Positions 51,218 through 60,313 of a DNA stretch of 64,000 nucleotides are shown piece by piece. This DNA is from Actinoallomurus spadix (GTDB lineage: Bacteria > Actinomycetota > Actinomycetes > Streptosporangiales > Streptosporangiaceae), in the NCBI RefSeq assembly GCF_024055725.1, contig NZ_JAMXMX010000007.1:62001-126000 (forward strand), read 5' to 3'. The position numbers and the translations under genes were made by a program. Under the pieces are notes generated by a model, which was not told where the DNA came from, did no database searches, and saw only the letters and a list, made by a program, of their open reading frames with translations. The first letter of the stretch is position 1. Each line of letters opens with the position of its first letter.

Positions 51218-51790
51218 TCAGGCCCTGGTCGCCTGGCGGGCGAGCCATTCCTGCCGGGTGATCGCGTACTCGACCTCACCGAGCTCGCTGCCGGGGGTCG
51301 GGTCGTCGCCGTCCATGGGGAACGTACGGACGTACCGCATGCCGAGTGCGGCCATCGTCGCGCGGGAGGCGGTGTTCACCGCCATCGTCTCGGCGAAGAC
51401 GCGGGTCAGGCCGAGATCTTCGAAGCCGTGCCGGATGAGCTCACGGGCGCCCTCACTCGCCAGGCCCTGGCGCCAGTGGCGGCGCAGGAGCCGGTAGCCG
51501 AGTTCCGCCTGTCCCTCGACCGGTCCCTGGTCGGGGCGCTCCGGTGGCTCGAGGAGCCACCAGCCGACGAACCGCCCGTCGACGAAACCGGCCCAGAATC
51601 CGAGCCCCGGGACACGGCCGGCGGCGGCGAGCCGCCGGCGGTGCCACGTCTCGACCTCCTCGGGCGTACGGGTACCGCCGAGGTAACGCATGACTTCGGG
51701 GTCGGAGTCGAGTTCGATCTCGTGCGCGAGGTGGTCGTCGGACAGGGGGACGAGCCGGATGCGGTCGGTGCGGAGGGTCGCCTGGGGCAT
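51218..51790 (-). CDS. GNAT N-acetyltransferase
   Basis: A 190-residue acetyltransferase of the RimJ/L-like (Acetyltransf_3) type. It starts TLRTDRIRLVPLSDDHL, has EVMRYLGGTRTPEEVE, the acetyl-CoA loop HWRQGLASEGARELIRHGF and the ending strand NTASRATMAALGMRYVRTF. The substrate is unknown. ATG 51790 follows AGGAG by 10 bases; an ATG nine bases upstream is possible. The gene is divergent from the amidase and not part of a recognisable operon. Confidence 0.85.
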   Translation of the reverse strand: MPQATLRTDRIRLVPLSDDHLAHEIELDSDPEVMRYLGGTRTPEEVETWHRRRLAAAGRVPGLGFWAGFVDGRFVGWWLLEPPERPDQGPVEGQAELGYRLLRRHWRQGLASEGARELIRHGFEDLGLTRVFAETMAVNTASRATMAALGMRYVRTFPMDGDDPTPGSELGEVEYAITRQEWLARQATRA

Positions 51791-51913
51791 GGAGCGCATT
51801 CTCCTGGAAGGCTCCGATCCTCGATCCCCGATCACCCGTGATACGACACAGAAGGGGCCGGAGGAGCAAGATGTCTCCGTGACCTTAATGATCGTGAGCG
51901 AACGGGGCGGATC

Positions 51914-53029
51914 GTGACGACGTGGCTCGTACGGATGGACGCGCCCGGGGACGGCCCGAGGCTCGCCGTCAAGGACGCCATCGACGTCGCGGGGGTGCCG
52001 ACGACCGCGGCCTGCCCGGTGATCGGGGATCGGGCGGAGCCCGCGGCCGTGGACGCGCCGTGCGTCGCCGCGGCCCGGGCGCAGGGCGCCCGGATCGTCG
52101 GGAAGACGAACCTCACCGAGCTCTGCCGCGCCGCCGACGGGATCAACCCGTGGACCGGGGTCCCGGTGAACCCGGTCGATCCGGAACGCGTGCCGGGCGG
52201 GTCGTCGAGCGGCTCGGCCGTGGCCGTGGCGAACGGCGAGGCGGACGTCGCGCTGGGCACCGACACGGGCGGGTCCGTGCGCATCCCCGCGGCCTGCTGC
52301 GGGGTCGTTGGCTTGAAGACCACCCACGGCCGGGTATCGCTGGAGGGTGTCTTCCCGTTCGCGCCGTCGCTGGACACCGTCGGACCGCTCGGCCCTGACG
52401 TGGCGGCGGTCGCGCTGGGCATGCGGCTGATCGAGCCCGGGTTCACCTCCGAGCCGTACGGGCCCGGAGCCGTCGTGGGGCGGCTGCGTCCGGGGGGCGT
52501 GGCGGTGGACCCGGTGTTCGACGCCGCCGTCGACGCGGCGCTGCGCGCGGCCGGCCTGACGTTCGCCGACGAGCCCGTCGACGCCTGGCAGGAGGCGCTG
52601 TCCGCGGGTAACACGCTGATCCTGGGCGAGGGGCATCGTGAGCACCGTGGCCTGCTCGCCTATCCGGACCGGATGAGCTCCCGTATCCGTCGGCGCATCG
52701 AACGCGGCGCGTCCGTCACCGACGGGATGTTCGACGAGGCGTACACCACCGGCGTGGCGACGCGGGACCTGTTCGACAAGCTGCTCGCGCGGTACCCGGT
52801 GCTCGCGCTGCCCACGATCTCCCAGCCGCCGCCCCGGATTGGCGGTGAGCGCGAGGTCGACCTGACCGAACTCACCCTGCCGTTCAACCTCTCCGGCCAT
52901 CCCGCGCTCGCGCTGCCGGTTCCGGCGGCCGGCACGGACCTGCCCGCGTCGCTGCAGCTCGTCGGGCCCGCCGGAGGTGAGGAGCGGCTCCTGGCCGTCG
53001 GCGCGATGATCGAGGCGGCGCTGCGCTGA
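51914..53029 (+). CDS. Amidase signature family hydrolase
   Basis: Hydrolyses amide bonds with a Ser-cisSer-Lys triad. The triad is present: Lys20 in AVKDAIDV, cis-Ser in PGGSSSGSAVA (about 97-98) and nucleophile Ser121 in GTDTGGSVRIPA. At 371 residues it is shorter than most amidases (450-500), lacking much of the C-terminal half while keeping the final beta-rich closing part (PFNLSGHPALALPVP). The GTG start at 51914 has GGGGCGGATC upstream. Its stop overlaps the DUF488 start (TGATG). The physiological substrate is not evident. Confidence 0.85.
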   Translation: MTTWLVRMDAPGDGPRLAVKDAIDVAGVPTTAACPVIGDRAEPAAVDAPCVAAARAQGARIVGKTNLTELCRAADGINPWTGVPVNPVDPERVPGGSSSGSAVAVANGEADVALGTDTGGSVRIPAACCGVVGLKTTHGRVSLEGVFPFAPSLDTVGPLGPDVAAVALGMRLIEPGFTSEPYGPGAVVGRLRPGGVAVDPVFDAAVDAALRAAGLTFADEPVDAWQEALSAGNTLILGEGHREHRGLLAYPDRMSSRIRRRIERGASVTDGMFDEAYTTGVATRDLFDKLLARYPVLALPTISQPPPRIGGEREVDLTELTLPFNLSGHPALALPVPAAGTDLPASLQLVGPAGGEERLLAVGAMIEAALR

Positions 53030-53568
53030 TGCCTCCGGCGCCTCTCGTCACCTTCGGGCACGGCACCGCGTCGGCGGACCGGATCGCCGAGCTGCTGGGT
53101 GGGGCGGGCGTCGAGCTGCTCGTCGACGTGCGTACGGCGCCGGGAAGCCGCCGCAACCCGCAGGTCGCGCGGCATGAGCTGGAGCGCTGGTTGCCCGAGC
53201 GCGGGATCGGCTACCGGTGGGACAAGCGTCTCGGCGGCTTCCGGCGGCCGCCCGCGGACTCGCCCGACGTGTTCTGGCGGGAGGTGATGTTCCGCGGCTA
53301 CGCGGCGCACATGCGCACCGAGGAGTTCGCCTCGGGCATCGACGCGCTGCTGGCCGAGGACCGCCGGCAGGCCGTGATGTGCAGCGAGAGCGTGTGGTGG
53401 CGCTGCCATCGCCGGCTGATCGCCGACTACCTCGTCCTGGTCCGGGGGGTTCCGGTCGTCCACCTCATGCACGACGGGCGTCTCACACCGCACCCGCCCG
53501 CGCCGGGCGCCCGGATCCGTGAGGACGGGCTCCTCGTGTACGACGGCGGCCAGGAGCCGCTGATCTGA
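53029..53568 (+). CDS. DUF488 family protein
   Basis: A 179-residue protein of the DUF488 family. Core motifs are TFGHGTASADRIAELL, LVDVRTAPGSRRNPQ, YRWDKRLGGFRR and VMCSESVWWRCHRRLIADYL, where the Cys/Glu and Arg/His residues are the most conserved in the family. Members often act with nucleotide or DNA-related systems, but no biochemical function is established. The ATG overlaps the amidase stop, so translation is coupled. Confidence 0.85.
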   Translation: MPPAPLVTFGHGTASADRIAELLGGAGVELLVDVRTAPGSRRNPQVARHELERWLPERGIGYRWDKRLGGFRRPPADSPDVFWREVMFRGYAAHMRTEEFASGIDALLAEDRRQAVMCSESVWWRCHRRLIADYLVLVRGVPVVHLMHDGRLTPHPPAPGARIREDGLLVYDGGQEPLI

Positions 53569-53581
53569 TCTCCGGCCCGGG

Positions 53582-54082
53582 TCAGGCGGCCGGATCGGTG
53601 TCGAAGGGGACGAGGAGGGAGCGCAGGAGGTTCGCGAGGGTGCGGCGGTCGCCGGGGCTGAGGGAGCCGAGCAGCTCGCGCTCGCGGTCGACGAGGTCGG
53701 CGAACGCGGCGTCCACGCGGGTACGGCCGGCGTCGGTCAGCCGGACGAGGACACCGCGCTTGTCCTGCGGGTCGGGGCCGCGGCGGACGAGGCCGGCGGA
53801 CTCGAGCCGGTCGATGCGGTTGGTCATCGTCCCGGACGTCACGAGTGTGGCGCGGAGCAGCCGGCCGGGGCTGAGTTCGTACGGGGGGCCCGCGCGCCGC
53901 AGCGCGGTCAGCACGTCGAACTCCCACGACTCCATCCCGTGCGCGGCGAACACCGCCCGCCGGGCACGGTCGAGGTGCCGGGCGAGGCGGGAGACCCGGC
54001 TGAGGACGTGCAGGGGCTCCACGTCGAGGTCCGGGCGCTCCGCGTGCCATGCCTCGACCAGCCGGTCCACCTCGTCCTTCAC
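53582..54082 (-). CDS. MarR family transcriptional regulator
   Basis: A 166-residue winged-helix regulator. The helix-turn-helix region WEFDVLTALRRAG, LLRATLVTSGTMTNRIDRLE and wing GLVRRGPDPQDKRGVLVRLT are canonical; dimerisation helices occupy both ends. The gene is divergent from a VOC-family gene, and two operator-like palindromes lie between them. It therefore probably represses itself and the VOC gene, responding to a small phenolic or oxidant ligand as related regulators do (inference). GTG start at 54082. Confidence 0.9.
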   Translation of the reverse strand: MKDEVDRLVEAWHAERPDLDVEPLHVLSRVSRLARHLDRARRAVFAAHGMESWEFDVLTALRRAGPPYELSPGRLLRATLVTSGTMTNRIDRLESAGLVRRGPDPQDKRGVLVRLTDAGRTRVDAAFADLVDRERELLGSLSPGDRRTLANLLRSLLVPFDTDPAA

Positions 54083-54100
54083 AAGCGATCACCTTACCTG

Positions 54101-54116
54101 TCTTGACATCGAGATA
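54101..54116. promoter_or_regulatory. MarR operator-like palindrome, site 1
   Basis: TCTTGACATCGAGATA: arms TCTTGA and TCGAGA match at 5 of 6 positions as inverted repeats. It begins 19 bases upstream of the MarR start. It matches the TATCTTGA-NN-TCAAGATA form common for actinobacterial MarR regulators and is nearly the inverse of site 2. Confidence 0.65.
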
Positions 54117-54135
54117 TCGATGCCGGGAGCATCTG

Positions 54136-54151
54136 TCTCGACGTCAAGATA
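54136..54151. promoter_or_regulatory. MarR operator-like palindrome, site 2
   Basis: TCTCGACGTCAAGATA, 44 bases before the VOC start. Its 14-base core matches the reverse complement of site 1 at 13 of 14 positions. The two centres are about 35 bases apart, so two dimers could bind the shared control region. Confidence 0.65.
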
Positions 54152-54194
54152 TGCGCCCCTGTCGCGCCGACGCCGGGGGGCGAAGGGAGCGGCG

Positions 54195-54572
54195 ATGAGC
54201 CTCCTGGCCGGACTCCACCACGTGCAACTCGCCGCGCCCCCGGGGGCCGAGCCGCGGATGCGGGAGTTCTACGCGGGCGAACTCGGCCTCACCGAGGTGC
54301 CCAAGCCGCCGGTTCTGGCGGCGCGAGGCGGAGTGTGGTTCCGGGGCCCGGGCATCGAGATCCACATCGGTGCCGAGGCCGGCTTCCGGCCCGCGAGGAA
54401 GGCCCACCCGGGGATCCTCGTCCACGACCTGGACGCGCTCGCGGACCGGCTCCGGGCGGCGGCCGGTCACCGGATCGTGCCCGATGACCTGCTGCCCGGA
54501 TATCGCCGTTTCTATGCCGAGGACCCCGTCGGGAACCGCCTGGAGTTCCTCCAGCCGATCGCGCCGGCCTGA
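54195..54572 (+). CDS. VOC superfamily (glyoxalase-like) protein
   Basis: A 125-residue single vicinal-oxygen-chelate domain. LHHVQLAAPPGAEPRMREFY has the first metal His, followed by a beta strand GIEIHIGAE with a possible second ligand, and FYAEDPVGNRLEFLQP ending with the usual Glu ligand. Such proteins bind metals and act as dioxygenases, fosfomycin-type resistance enzymes or glyoxalases; this one cannot be assigned further. The ATG has AAGGGAG upstream and is divergent from a MarR regulator that probably controls it. Confidence 0.85.
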   Translation: MSLLAGLHHVQLAAPPGAEPRMREFYAGELGLTEVPKPPVLAARGGVWFRGPGIEIHIGAEAGFRPARKAHPGILVHDLDALADRLRAAAGHRIVPDDLLPGYRRFYAEDPVGNRLEFLQPIAPA

Positions 54573-54577
54573 CCGGG

Positions 54578-54886
54578 TCATGGGCCCCGCGCCTCCCGGT
54601 CGGCCAGCATCTCCCAGTCGGCCAGCACGTCGAGCAGGATGCCCAGGACCCGCCGCAGCTCCTCCACGTGATCCGCCTTGCGGGCGGCGTCCTCGAAACC
54701 GGCCGACTGGGCGTCCAGCGCCAGGAGAGCATCCTCCAGACTCTCGGTGAGCCGGATCGCGCAGGCATCACCTGGCGTGTCGGTCGTCCGGCCCGCGAGC
54801 CGGGGTGCTCCAGGCTCTTCGGCTGCCCCGCGGAGACGCCGACGGCCCTCGCGGCGCCGGCCGGAGTCGCCGGATCGGTATCGCAC
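54578..54886 (-). CDS. Small hypothetical helical protein
   Basis: A 102-residue protein chosen from the GTG at 54886, which has a perfect AGGAGG five bases upstream. The first 35 residues are Arg/Gly-rich; the remainder is a charged helix (LTESLEDALLALDAQSAGFE, then HVEELRRVLGILLDVLADWE). I do not recognise a family. The convergent VOC gene ends six bases away. Confidence 0.5.
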   Translation of the reverse strand: MRYRSGDSGRRREGRRRLRGAAEEPGAPRLAGRTTDTPGDACAIRLTESLEDALLALDAQSAGFEDAARKADHVEELRRVLGILLDVLADWEMLADREARGP

Positions 54887-55018
54887 TGCCCACCTCCTGC
54901 TCCGGCGACGGTGGACCGCCGCCCCGTGCGGGCCGGGATCCACGGCGGGCGAGCGCCCGTCACCGTCGCCTGTCGCGACGACGATAGGAGCCAGGTGTGA
55001 CAGAACGGCTACGCGGGG

Positions 55019-55810
55019 TCAGAGGGCGGTGGGATCGGCACCGTTCCGGCGGGCGGCGCGGGCCTGCTCCTTGGCGGCCTCCTTGGCCTCCTTGGCCGCC
55101 TCCTTCGCCCGCACCTTCAGCACCTTCTGGCGGGCCTTGTGGTCCGTCGTGAGGTGCGGCCTCGACTCCAGCCCGGACAGGCCGTTCCAGGCGAGGTTCA
55201 CCAGGTGGGCGGCGACCTCCTCGCGCTTGGGCTTGCGCACGTCCAGCCAGTAGGTGCCGGTCATCGCGACCATCCCGATGAGCGCCTGGGCATACAGGGG
55301 GGCCGCCTTGGGGTCGTACCCCTTCTCCTTGAACTCGTCGCCGAGGATGTGCTCGACCTGGTTGGCGATGTCGCTGAGGAGGCTGGCGAACGTTCCCGTC
55401 GCCGACGCGGCGTGCGAGTCGCGGACCAGGATGCGAAAGCCCTCGCTGCTGTGCTCGATGTACTCGAGGAGCGCGAGGGCCGCGCGCTCGATCTTCTGCC
55501 GCGGGTGCCCGCCGACGAGCGCCTGCGTGATCAGGTTGAGCAGGCGCTCCATCTCGCGGTCGACGACGACGGCGTACAGGCCTTCCTTGCCGCCGAAGTG
55601 CTCGTAGACCACCGGCTTGGACACTCCCGCCACGCTGGCGATCTCCTCTATGGAGGTGCCGTCGAAACCGCGTTCGGCGAAGAGTGTCCGGCCGATGTCG
55701 AGCAACTGCTCTCGTCGTTCTTTTCCGGTCATGCGCTTCCGGCGTGACCGTGGGGGTTCGCTCACGTCCTCAATTGTCGCGGTAGCGGCCGAATCGTTGG
55801 CTACGCTCAC
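55019..55810 (-). CDS. TetR family transcriptional regulator
   Basis: A 263-residue regulator. The N-terminal DNA-binding domain (about 25-75) has RREQLLDIGRTLFAERGFDG, IEEIASVAGVSKPVVYEHFG and the following helix. A ligand/dimer domain occupies about 80-215. The C-terminus is an unusual basic Ala/Lys tail (repeats of KEAAKEA) that could add DNA or membrane affinity. It follows the desaturase on the same strand after 68 bases, suggesting that it controls lipid desaturation and itself via the palindrome upstream of the desaturase. ATG start at 55810. Confidence 0.88.
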   Translation of the reverse strand: MSVANDSAATATIEDVSEPPRSRRKRMTGKERREQLLDIGRTLFAERGFDGTSIEEIASVAGVSKPVVYEHFGGKEGLYAVVVDREMERLLNLITQALVGGHPRQKIERAALALLEYIEHSSEGFRILVRDSHAASATGTFASLLSDIANQVEHILGDEFKEKGYDPKAAPLYAQALIGMVAMTGTYWLDVRKPKREEVAAHLVNLAWNGLSGLESRPHLTTDHKARQKVLKVRAKEAAKEAKEAAKEQARAARRNGADPTAL

Positions 55811-55878
55811 TGCTGCTCTTCCCTGGCGGCCCTGGACTCCCGACCGCAGGCGGCGCCGTGTGAGACGGTTAGTTTGGC

Positions 55879-56820
55879 TTACGATATCCGCTTCGCGGCG
55901 AGGCGTTCGGCGTTCGGCCAGCGAACGTCATGAACCCACCCGAACCTCTCGAAGATCCAGATCAGTCGCGCGCTGATATCGATCTGACCCTTGAGCACGC
56001 CGTGCCGGGCGCACGTCGGGTCGGCGTGGTGCAGGTTGTGCCACGACTCACCGAACGAGGGGATCGCCAACCACCAGACGTTCCGCGCCTTGTCCCGGGA
56101 GTCGAACACCTCCTCGCCCATCACGTGGCAGATGGAGTTGATGGCCCAGGTGACGTGGTGCAGCAGGGAGACGCGCACCAGCGAGCCCCAGAAGAAGGCG
56201 GTCAGCGCGCCCCACCAGGACATCGTGATCAGGCCGCCCAGCAGGGCCGGCAGGAGCATCGAGACGGCGACGAGACCCGGGAACACCCGGCTGATGCGGC
56301 GGATGTCCTTGTCGGCCACCAGGTCGGGGCAGAACTTCGCGGGCGAGGTACGGCCGGCGTCGAACAGCCAGCCCATGTGCGCCCAGACCAGGCCCTTGGT
56401 CAGCGCCTTCCAGTCGCTGCCGAACCGCCACGGCGAGTGCGGGTCGCCCTCCTTGTCGGAGTACTTGTGGTGGCGGCGGTGGGTGGCCACCCAGTCGATC
56501 ACGCTCATCTCGATCGAGAGGCTGCCGGCGAGGGCGAGCGCGATGCGCAGCGGACGCTTGGCCTTGAACGACTTGTGCGTGAAGTGCCGGTGGTAGCCGA
56601 CGGTCACTCCCAGGCCGGTCACCGTGTACATCAGCACGGTGATGGCCACATCGCTCCAGCCGAGACCCCAGCCCCAGGCGAACGGTACGGCCGCCGCGAC
56701 GGCGAGAAGCGGTACCGCGATGAAGACGGCCAGAAGGACGCGTTCGAAAACGCCCTTGGGCTTCGCTTCGAGCTCGGGTAGTGCCTGCGGTCGAGGGGGC
56801 GCGGACGGGGCTACGGTCAT
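55879..56820 (-). CDS. Acyl-CoA/fatty-acid delta-9 desaturase (second copy)
   Basis: Di-iron membrane desaturase, 313 residues. His boxes: HRHFTH (77-82), HRRHH (114-118) and HNLHH near 261, with the same ending HADPTCARHGV as the copy at 14.6 kb. Four hydrophobic helices are present. The ATG at 56820 has AGGAGGAAGC upstream, an excellent site. A TetR gene follows in the same direction, and a perfect 9-bp inverted repeat lies 44 bases upstream, so expression is likely controlled by membrane lipid state. The two copies have diverged N-termini and may respond to different conditions. Confidence 0.92.
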   Translation of the reverse strand: MTVAPSAPPRPQALPELEAKPKGVFERVLLAVFIAVPLLAVAAAVPFAWGWGLGWSDVAITVLMYTVTGLGVTVGYHRHFTHKSFKAKRPLRIALALAGSLSIEMSVIDWVATHRRHHKYSDKEGDPHSPWRFGSDWKALTKGLVWAHMGWLFDAGRTSPAKFCPDLVADKDIRRISRVFPGLVAVSMLLPALLGGLITMSWWGALTAFFWGSLVRVSLLHHVTWAINSICHVMGEEVFDSRDKARNVWWLAIPSFGESWHNLHHADPTCARHGVLKGQIDISARLIWIFERFGWVHDVRWPNAERLAAKRIS

Positions 56821-56863
56821 ACGCTTCCTCCTGCTCATCGGGAAACTTACGCTTACGCAACCG

Positions 56864-56885
56864 TAACCTACGGCGGCGTAGGTTA
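56864..56885. promoter_or_regulatory. Perfect 9-4-9 palindrome upstream of the desaturase, candidate TetR operator
   Basis: TAACCTACG (56864-56872) and CGTAGGTTA (56877-56885) are perfect inverted repeats with a 4-base spacer. The neighbouring CTTACGCTTACG repeats part of the motif. Length and symmetry are typical of TetR-family sites, and a TetR gene is the second gene of this transcript. Confidence 0.7.
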
Positions 56886-57103
56886 GGTAGATACCCGGCG
56901 GGATTTCCGCAAACATGTCGCCTCGGTCACACGAGGGTTGCCAGATGGCAAGCCGCCACTTGGTTCGCTTTGGCGCCATCAGTGGCGTCGGCGACCCGGC
57001 GATCGACGTCCCGCGCAGGGCTTGATCGAAACGAGCGCGCCACCTGACGGGGCAGCCGCTATCGTTAGGGGTGCCGAGGCGGCAGGCGATGCCGCGGCGG
57101 CGA

Positions 57104-57175
57104 TCCGGCGTGGTGAAATCGGCATCACGGAGGGTTTTGGTCCCTTTATTTCTGGTTCGAATCCAGGCGCCGGAG
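57104..57175 (+). tRNA. tRNA-Gln (anticodon TTG)
   Basis: A 72-base cloverleaf: acceptor TCCGGCG pairs perfectly with CGCCGGA, anticodon stem GAGGG/CCCTT with loop TTTTGGT (anticodon TTG), and T arm TCTGG-TTCGAAT-CCAGG. CCA is not encoded. A tRNA-Gln beside glmU is common in actinobacteria. Confidence 0.95.
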
Positions 57176-57232
57176 CCCCCTTCTCCGTCGAGCCTCCGCG
57201 CCCCGTACGGGCCCGGTGACCTCGGCTTCGCC

Positions 57233-57263
57233 GCCGCACGGCCCCGACCGGGGCGCGTGCGGC
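57233..57263. terminator. Hairpin between tRNA-Gln and glmU
   Basis: GCCGCACGGCCCC (57233-57245) pairs with GGGGCGCGTGCGGC (57250-57263) with one bulged base, giving 13 base pairs and loop GACC. It lies about 60 bases after the tRNA and probably ends its transcript. The remainder of the gap up to 57480 shows no gene. Confidence 0.55.
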
Positions 57264-57480
57264 CCGCCGGTGGGCGGTATCCTTCGGATGTCGGGCGGGT
57301 AACGGGCCTGCGACCCCGTCTCATCGCAGGCCGGCACCCTCACCGGAGGTCCCTCCAGACGTCCGCGCCCGGCTTCGAACCTGTCAGCGACGCCGAGGAG
57401 CCTCCTCCAGTGAGCGGAGCGAGCCACCGGGCGATGCCATGTCACCAGCACACCACCGAGCCGTCCGGTGAGGTGGTCGC

Positions 57481-58929
57481 GTGACCATGAGCCGTCCCGC
57501 AGCCGTCATCGTCCTCGCCGCGGGCGAGGGCACCCGGATGAAGTCCCGCACCACCCCCAAGGTCCTGCACGAGCTGGGCGGGCGCAGCCTGGTCGGGCAC
57601 GTGCTGGCCGCGGCCCGCGACCTGCGGCCCGAGCGCCTCGTGGTCGTCGTCGGGCACGGCCGGGAGAAGGTCGTCCGGCACCTCGCGGAGATCGCGCCGG
57701 ACGCGGTCGCCGTGACCCAGGAGCAGCAGAACGGCACCGGCCACGCGGTCCGGACCGTCCTCGAGGCGGTCGGCGCGCTGCCCGGCACCGTCGTCGTCAC
57801 CAACGGGGACCACCCGTTGCTGCGCGGCGAGACCCTCGCCGACCTCGTCCGCACGCACGAGGCCGACGGCAACGCCGTCACGGTCCTGAGCACGGACATC
57901 CCGGACCCGACCGGGTACGGCCGGATCGTGCGGGGCCCCGGCGGCGAGGTCGTCGGGATCGTCGAGCACAAGGACGCCGGGCCGGACGAGCGCGCGATCC
58001 ACGAGATCAACGTCGGCATGTACGTCTTCGACGGCAAGCTGCTGGCGGACGCGCTGGGCCGGATCACCACCGACAACGCCGGCGGCGAGGAGTACCTCAC
58101 CGACGTCGTCGGGATCCTCCGCGGCGACGGCCACCGGGCCGGCGCGTACAAGGCGGCCGACTGGATCGAGACCCAGGGCGTCAACGACCGGGTCCAGCTC
58201 GCGCAGGCGCGACGGCAGCTGAACGACCGCGTCCTCGAGGAGCACATGCGCGCCGGCGTCACGATCGTCGACCCGCTGTCCACGTGGGTCGATGTCCAGG
58301 TGACGCTGGAGCCCGACGTGGTCATCGAGCCGAACACGCAGCTGCACGGCGGCACCCACGTGGCGGCGGGCGCGCGGATCGGCCCGAACTCCACGCTGAC
58401 CGACACGTCCGTCGGTGAGGACGCCACGGTCGTCAACGCGGTGTGCGTCTCCGCCGAGATCGGCCCGGAGGTCAGCGTCGGCCCGTTCGCGTACCTGCGG
58501 CCGGGGACCCGGCTGGCCCGCAAGGCCAAGATCGGCACGTACGTCGAGACGAAGAACGCCGTCGTGGGCGAGGGCAGCAAGGTGCCCCACCTGACCTACG
58601 TCGGCGACGCGGAGATCGGCGAGGGCTCCAACATCGGGGCGGCGTGCGTCTTCGTCAACTACGACGGCGTGACCAAGAGCCGCAGTGTCGTGGGAGACCA
58701 CGTCAAGGTCGGCAGCGACAACATGATCGTGGCTCCGGTGACGATCGGCGACGGCGCCTACACCGCGGCCGGCTCGGTGATCACGAATGACGTCCCCCCG
58801 GGGGCGATGGCGGTCGCGCGCGCCCGCCAGCGCAACGTCGAGGGGTGGGTCGAGCGCAAGCGCGCCGGCACGCCGTCCGCGGAGGCGGCTCAGCGCGCCC
58901 GCGAGCAGGACGGCAAGAACAGCGAGTGA
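57481..58929 (+). CDS. glmU: Bifunctional UDP-GlcNAc pyrophosphorylase / glucosamine-1-phosphate acetyltransferase
   Basis: Makes UDP-N-acetylglucosamine, the peptidoglycan precursor: acetylates glucosamine-1-phosphate, then adds UMP from UTP. 482 residues. The N-terminal uridyltransferase has [20 protein letters not shown] (about 12-31), NGDHPLL and [12 protein letters not shown]. The C-terminal left-handed beta helix shows hexapeptide repeats from about 255, with [31 protein letters not shown] and NYDGVTK. The GTG start follows GGTGAGGTGG. prs, rplY and pth follow, the conserved order. Confidence 0.96.
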   Translation: MTMSRPAAVIVLAAGEGTRMKSRTTPKVLHELGGRSLVGHVLAAARDLRPERLVVVVGHGREKVVRHLAEIAPDAVAVTQEQQNGTGHAVRTVLEAVGALPGTVVVTNGDHPLLRGETLADLVRTHEADGNAVTVLSTDIPDPTGYGRIVRGPGGEVVGIVEHKDAGPDERAIHEINVGMYVFDGKLLADALGRITTDNAGGEEYLTDVVGILRGDGHRAGAYKAADWIETQGVNDRVQLAQARRQLNDRVLEEHMRAGVTIVDPLSTWVDVQVTLEPDVVIEPNTQLHGGTHVAAGARIGPNSTLTDTSVGEDATVVNAVCVSAEIGPEVSVGPFAYLRPGTRLARKAKIGTYVETKNAVVGEGSKVPHLTYVGDAEIGEGSNIGAACVFVNYDGVTKSRSVVGDHVKVGSDNMIVAPVTIGDGAYTAAGSVITNDVPPGAMAVARARQRNVEGWVERKRAGTPSAEAAQRAREQDGKNSE

Positions 58930-58942
58930 GGGGACCGTACGC

Positions 58943-59923
58943 GTGACAGGCATCAAGGCGACCGGCGAGAAGAAGCTGATGCTCTTCTCCGGCCGGGCAT
59001 ACCCCGAACTCGCCGAAGAGGTGGCCGAGGCTCTCGACATCGAGCCGACGCCCACCTCGGCGTACGACTTCGCGAACGGTGAGACGTTCGTGCGGTTCAA
59101 CGAGTCGGTGCGCGGTTCCGACGCCTTCGTGCTGCAGAGCCACACCGCGCCGATCAACCAGTGGATCATGGAGCAGCTGATCATGGTCGACGCGCTCAAA
59201 CGCGCGTCGGCCAAGCGGATCACGGTCGTCGCGCCGTTCTTCGGGTACGCCCGGCAGGACAAGAAGCACCGCGGCCGTGAGCCGATCTCCGCGCGCCTGA
59301 TGGCCGACCTGTTCAAGACGGCCGGCGCGCACCGGCTGATGGTGGTCGACCTGCACACCGCGCAGATCCAGGGCTTCTTCGACGGCCCGGTGGACCACCT
59401 GTTCGCCCTGCCGATCCTCACCCGGCACATCGGGGCGAAGCTGGACACCGAGCAGGTGACCGTCGTCGCCCCGGACGCCGGGCGGGTGCGCGTCGCCGAG
59501 CGCTGGAGCGACGAGCTCGGCGGCTGCCCGATGGCCATCATCCACAAGCGGCGCGACCCCGAGGTCGCGAACGAGGTGAAGGTCTTCGACGTCGTCGGTG
59601 AGGTCGCCGGTCGTACCTGCGTCGTCGTCGACGACATGATCGACACGGGTGGCACGATCGTGAAGGCGGCGGACGCGCTGTTCGAGGAGGGCGCCGAGCG
59701 CGTCGTCGTGGCCGCGACGCACGGGGTGTTGTCCGGTCCGGCCGTCGACCGGCTGAAGAACTCCCGGATCTCCGACGTCGTTCTCACCAACACGCTGCCG
59801 ATTCCGGACAACAAGCGGTTCGACAAGCTGACCGTGCTGTCGATCGCGCCGCTCCTGGCCCGCGCGATCAGCGAGGTGTTCAGCGACGGCTCGGTGACCA
59901 GCCTCTTCGGCGGCCACAGCTGA
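58943..59923 (+). CDS. prs: Ribose-phosphate pyrophosphokinase
   Basis: Makes PRPP from ribose-5-phosphate and ATP for nucleotides, histidine, tryptophan and decaprenyl-phosphoribose in actinobacterial walls. 326 residues. KRITVVAPFFGYARQDKKHR (ATP loop), VVDLHTAQIQGFFDGPVDHL (metal binding) and VVVDDMIDTGGTIVKAADAL (PRPP signature) are complete. The GTG start follows GAGGGGACCG. It lies 13 bases after glmU. Confidence 0.95.
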   Translation: MTGIKATGEKKLMLFSGRAYPELAEEVAEALDIEPTPTSAYDFANGETFVRFNESVRGSDAFVLQSHTAPINQWIMEQLIMVDALKRASAKRITVVAPFFGYARQDKKHRGREPISARLMADLFKTAGAHRLMVVDLHTAQIQGFFDGPVDHLFALPILTRHIGAKLDTEQVTVVAPDAGRVRVAERWSDELGGCPMAIIHKRRDPEVANEVKVFDVVGEVAGRTCVVVDDMIDTGGTIVKAADALFEEGAERVVVAATHGVLSGPAVDRLKNSRISDVVLTNTLPIPDNKRFDKLTVLSIAPLLARAISEVFSDGSVTSLFGGHS

Positions 59924-60313
59924 GCTTCGCGTTCGCCCTTGGCGGCGGCCACGGCTGAGGTTCGCGGCCGCCCTCACCGGCGGCCGCGGCCGAGCCCCGT
60001 GACGGCCTCTCGGGCGACCGGGATCGAGCCGGTGGCGGGGGTCGCCCGGGGGCCGCGATGAGCCCGGTGACCGGCCTTTTCGGCCGTCGCCGCCGGGCTC
60101 GGCGGCCGGGCCGTTCGGCGGGGCACGGCGGAGATTGCGGGCCCCGGCACGAAACGGAACGCGAATCGGCTAAACTTGGGAGACCGTGTGCGTCCGACGC
60201 TGCGTCCAAGGGCTCGCCCACTCTGAGCCCCGCCGCGAGGAGCGCCGATGATCTTCGACGCTACGCGCGTCGACTTGTACTGACAAGCTTCATTTGAGCG
60301 AGGAGTTTTCGCC
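59924..60313. other. 390-base gap before rplY, probable promoter and leader
   Basis: No gene is supported; the only open frames are low-complexity. A small CGGCC-TTTTC-GGCCG stem is at about 60076, and an AT-rich TAAACT element near 60170 may be a -10 box. GAGGAG precedes the rplY start. Confidence 0.4.
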
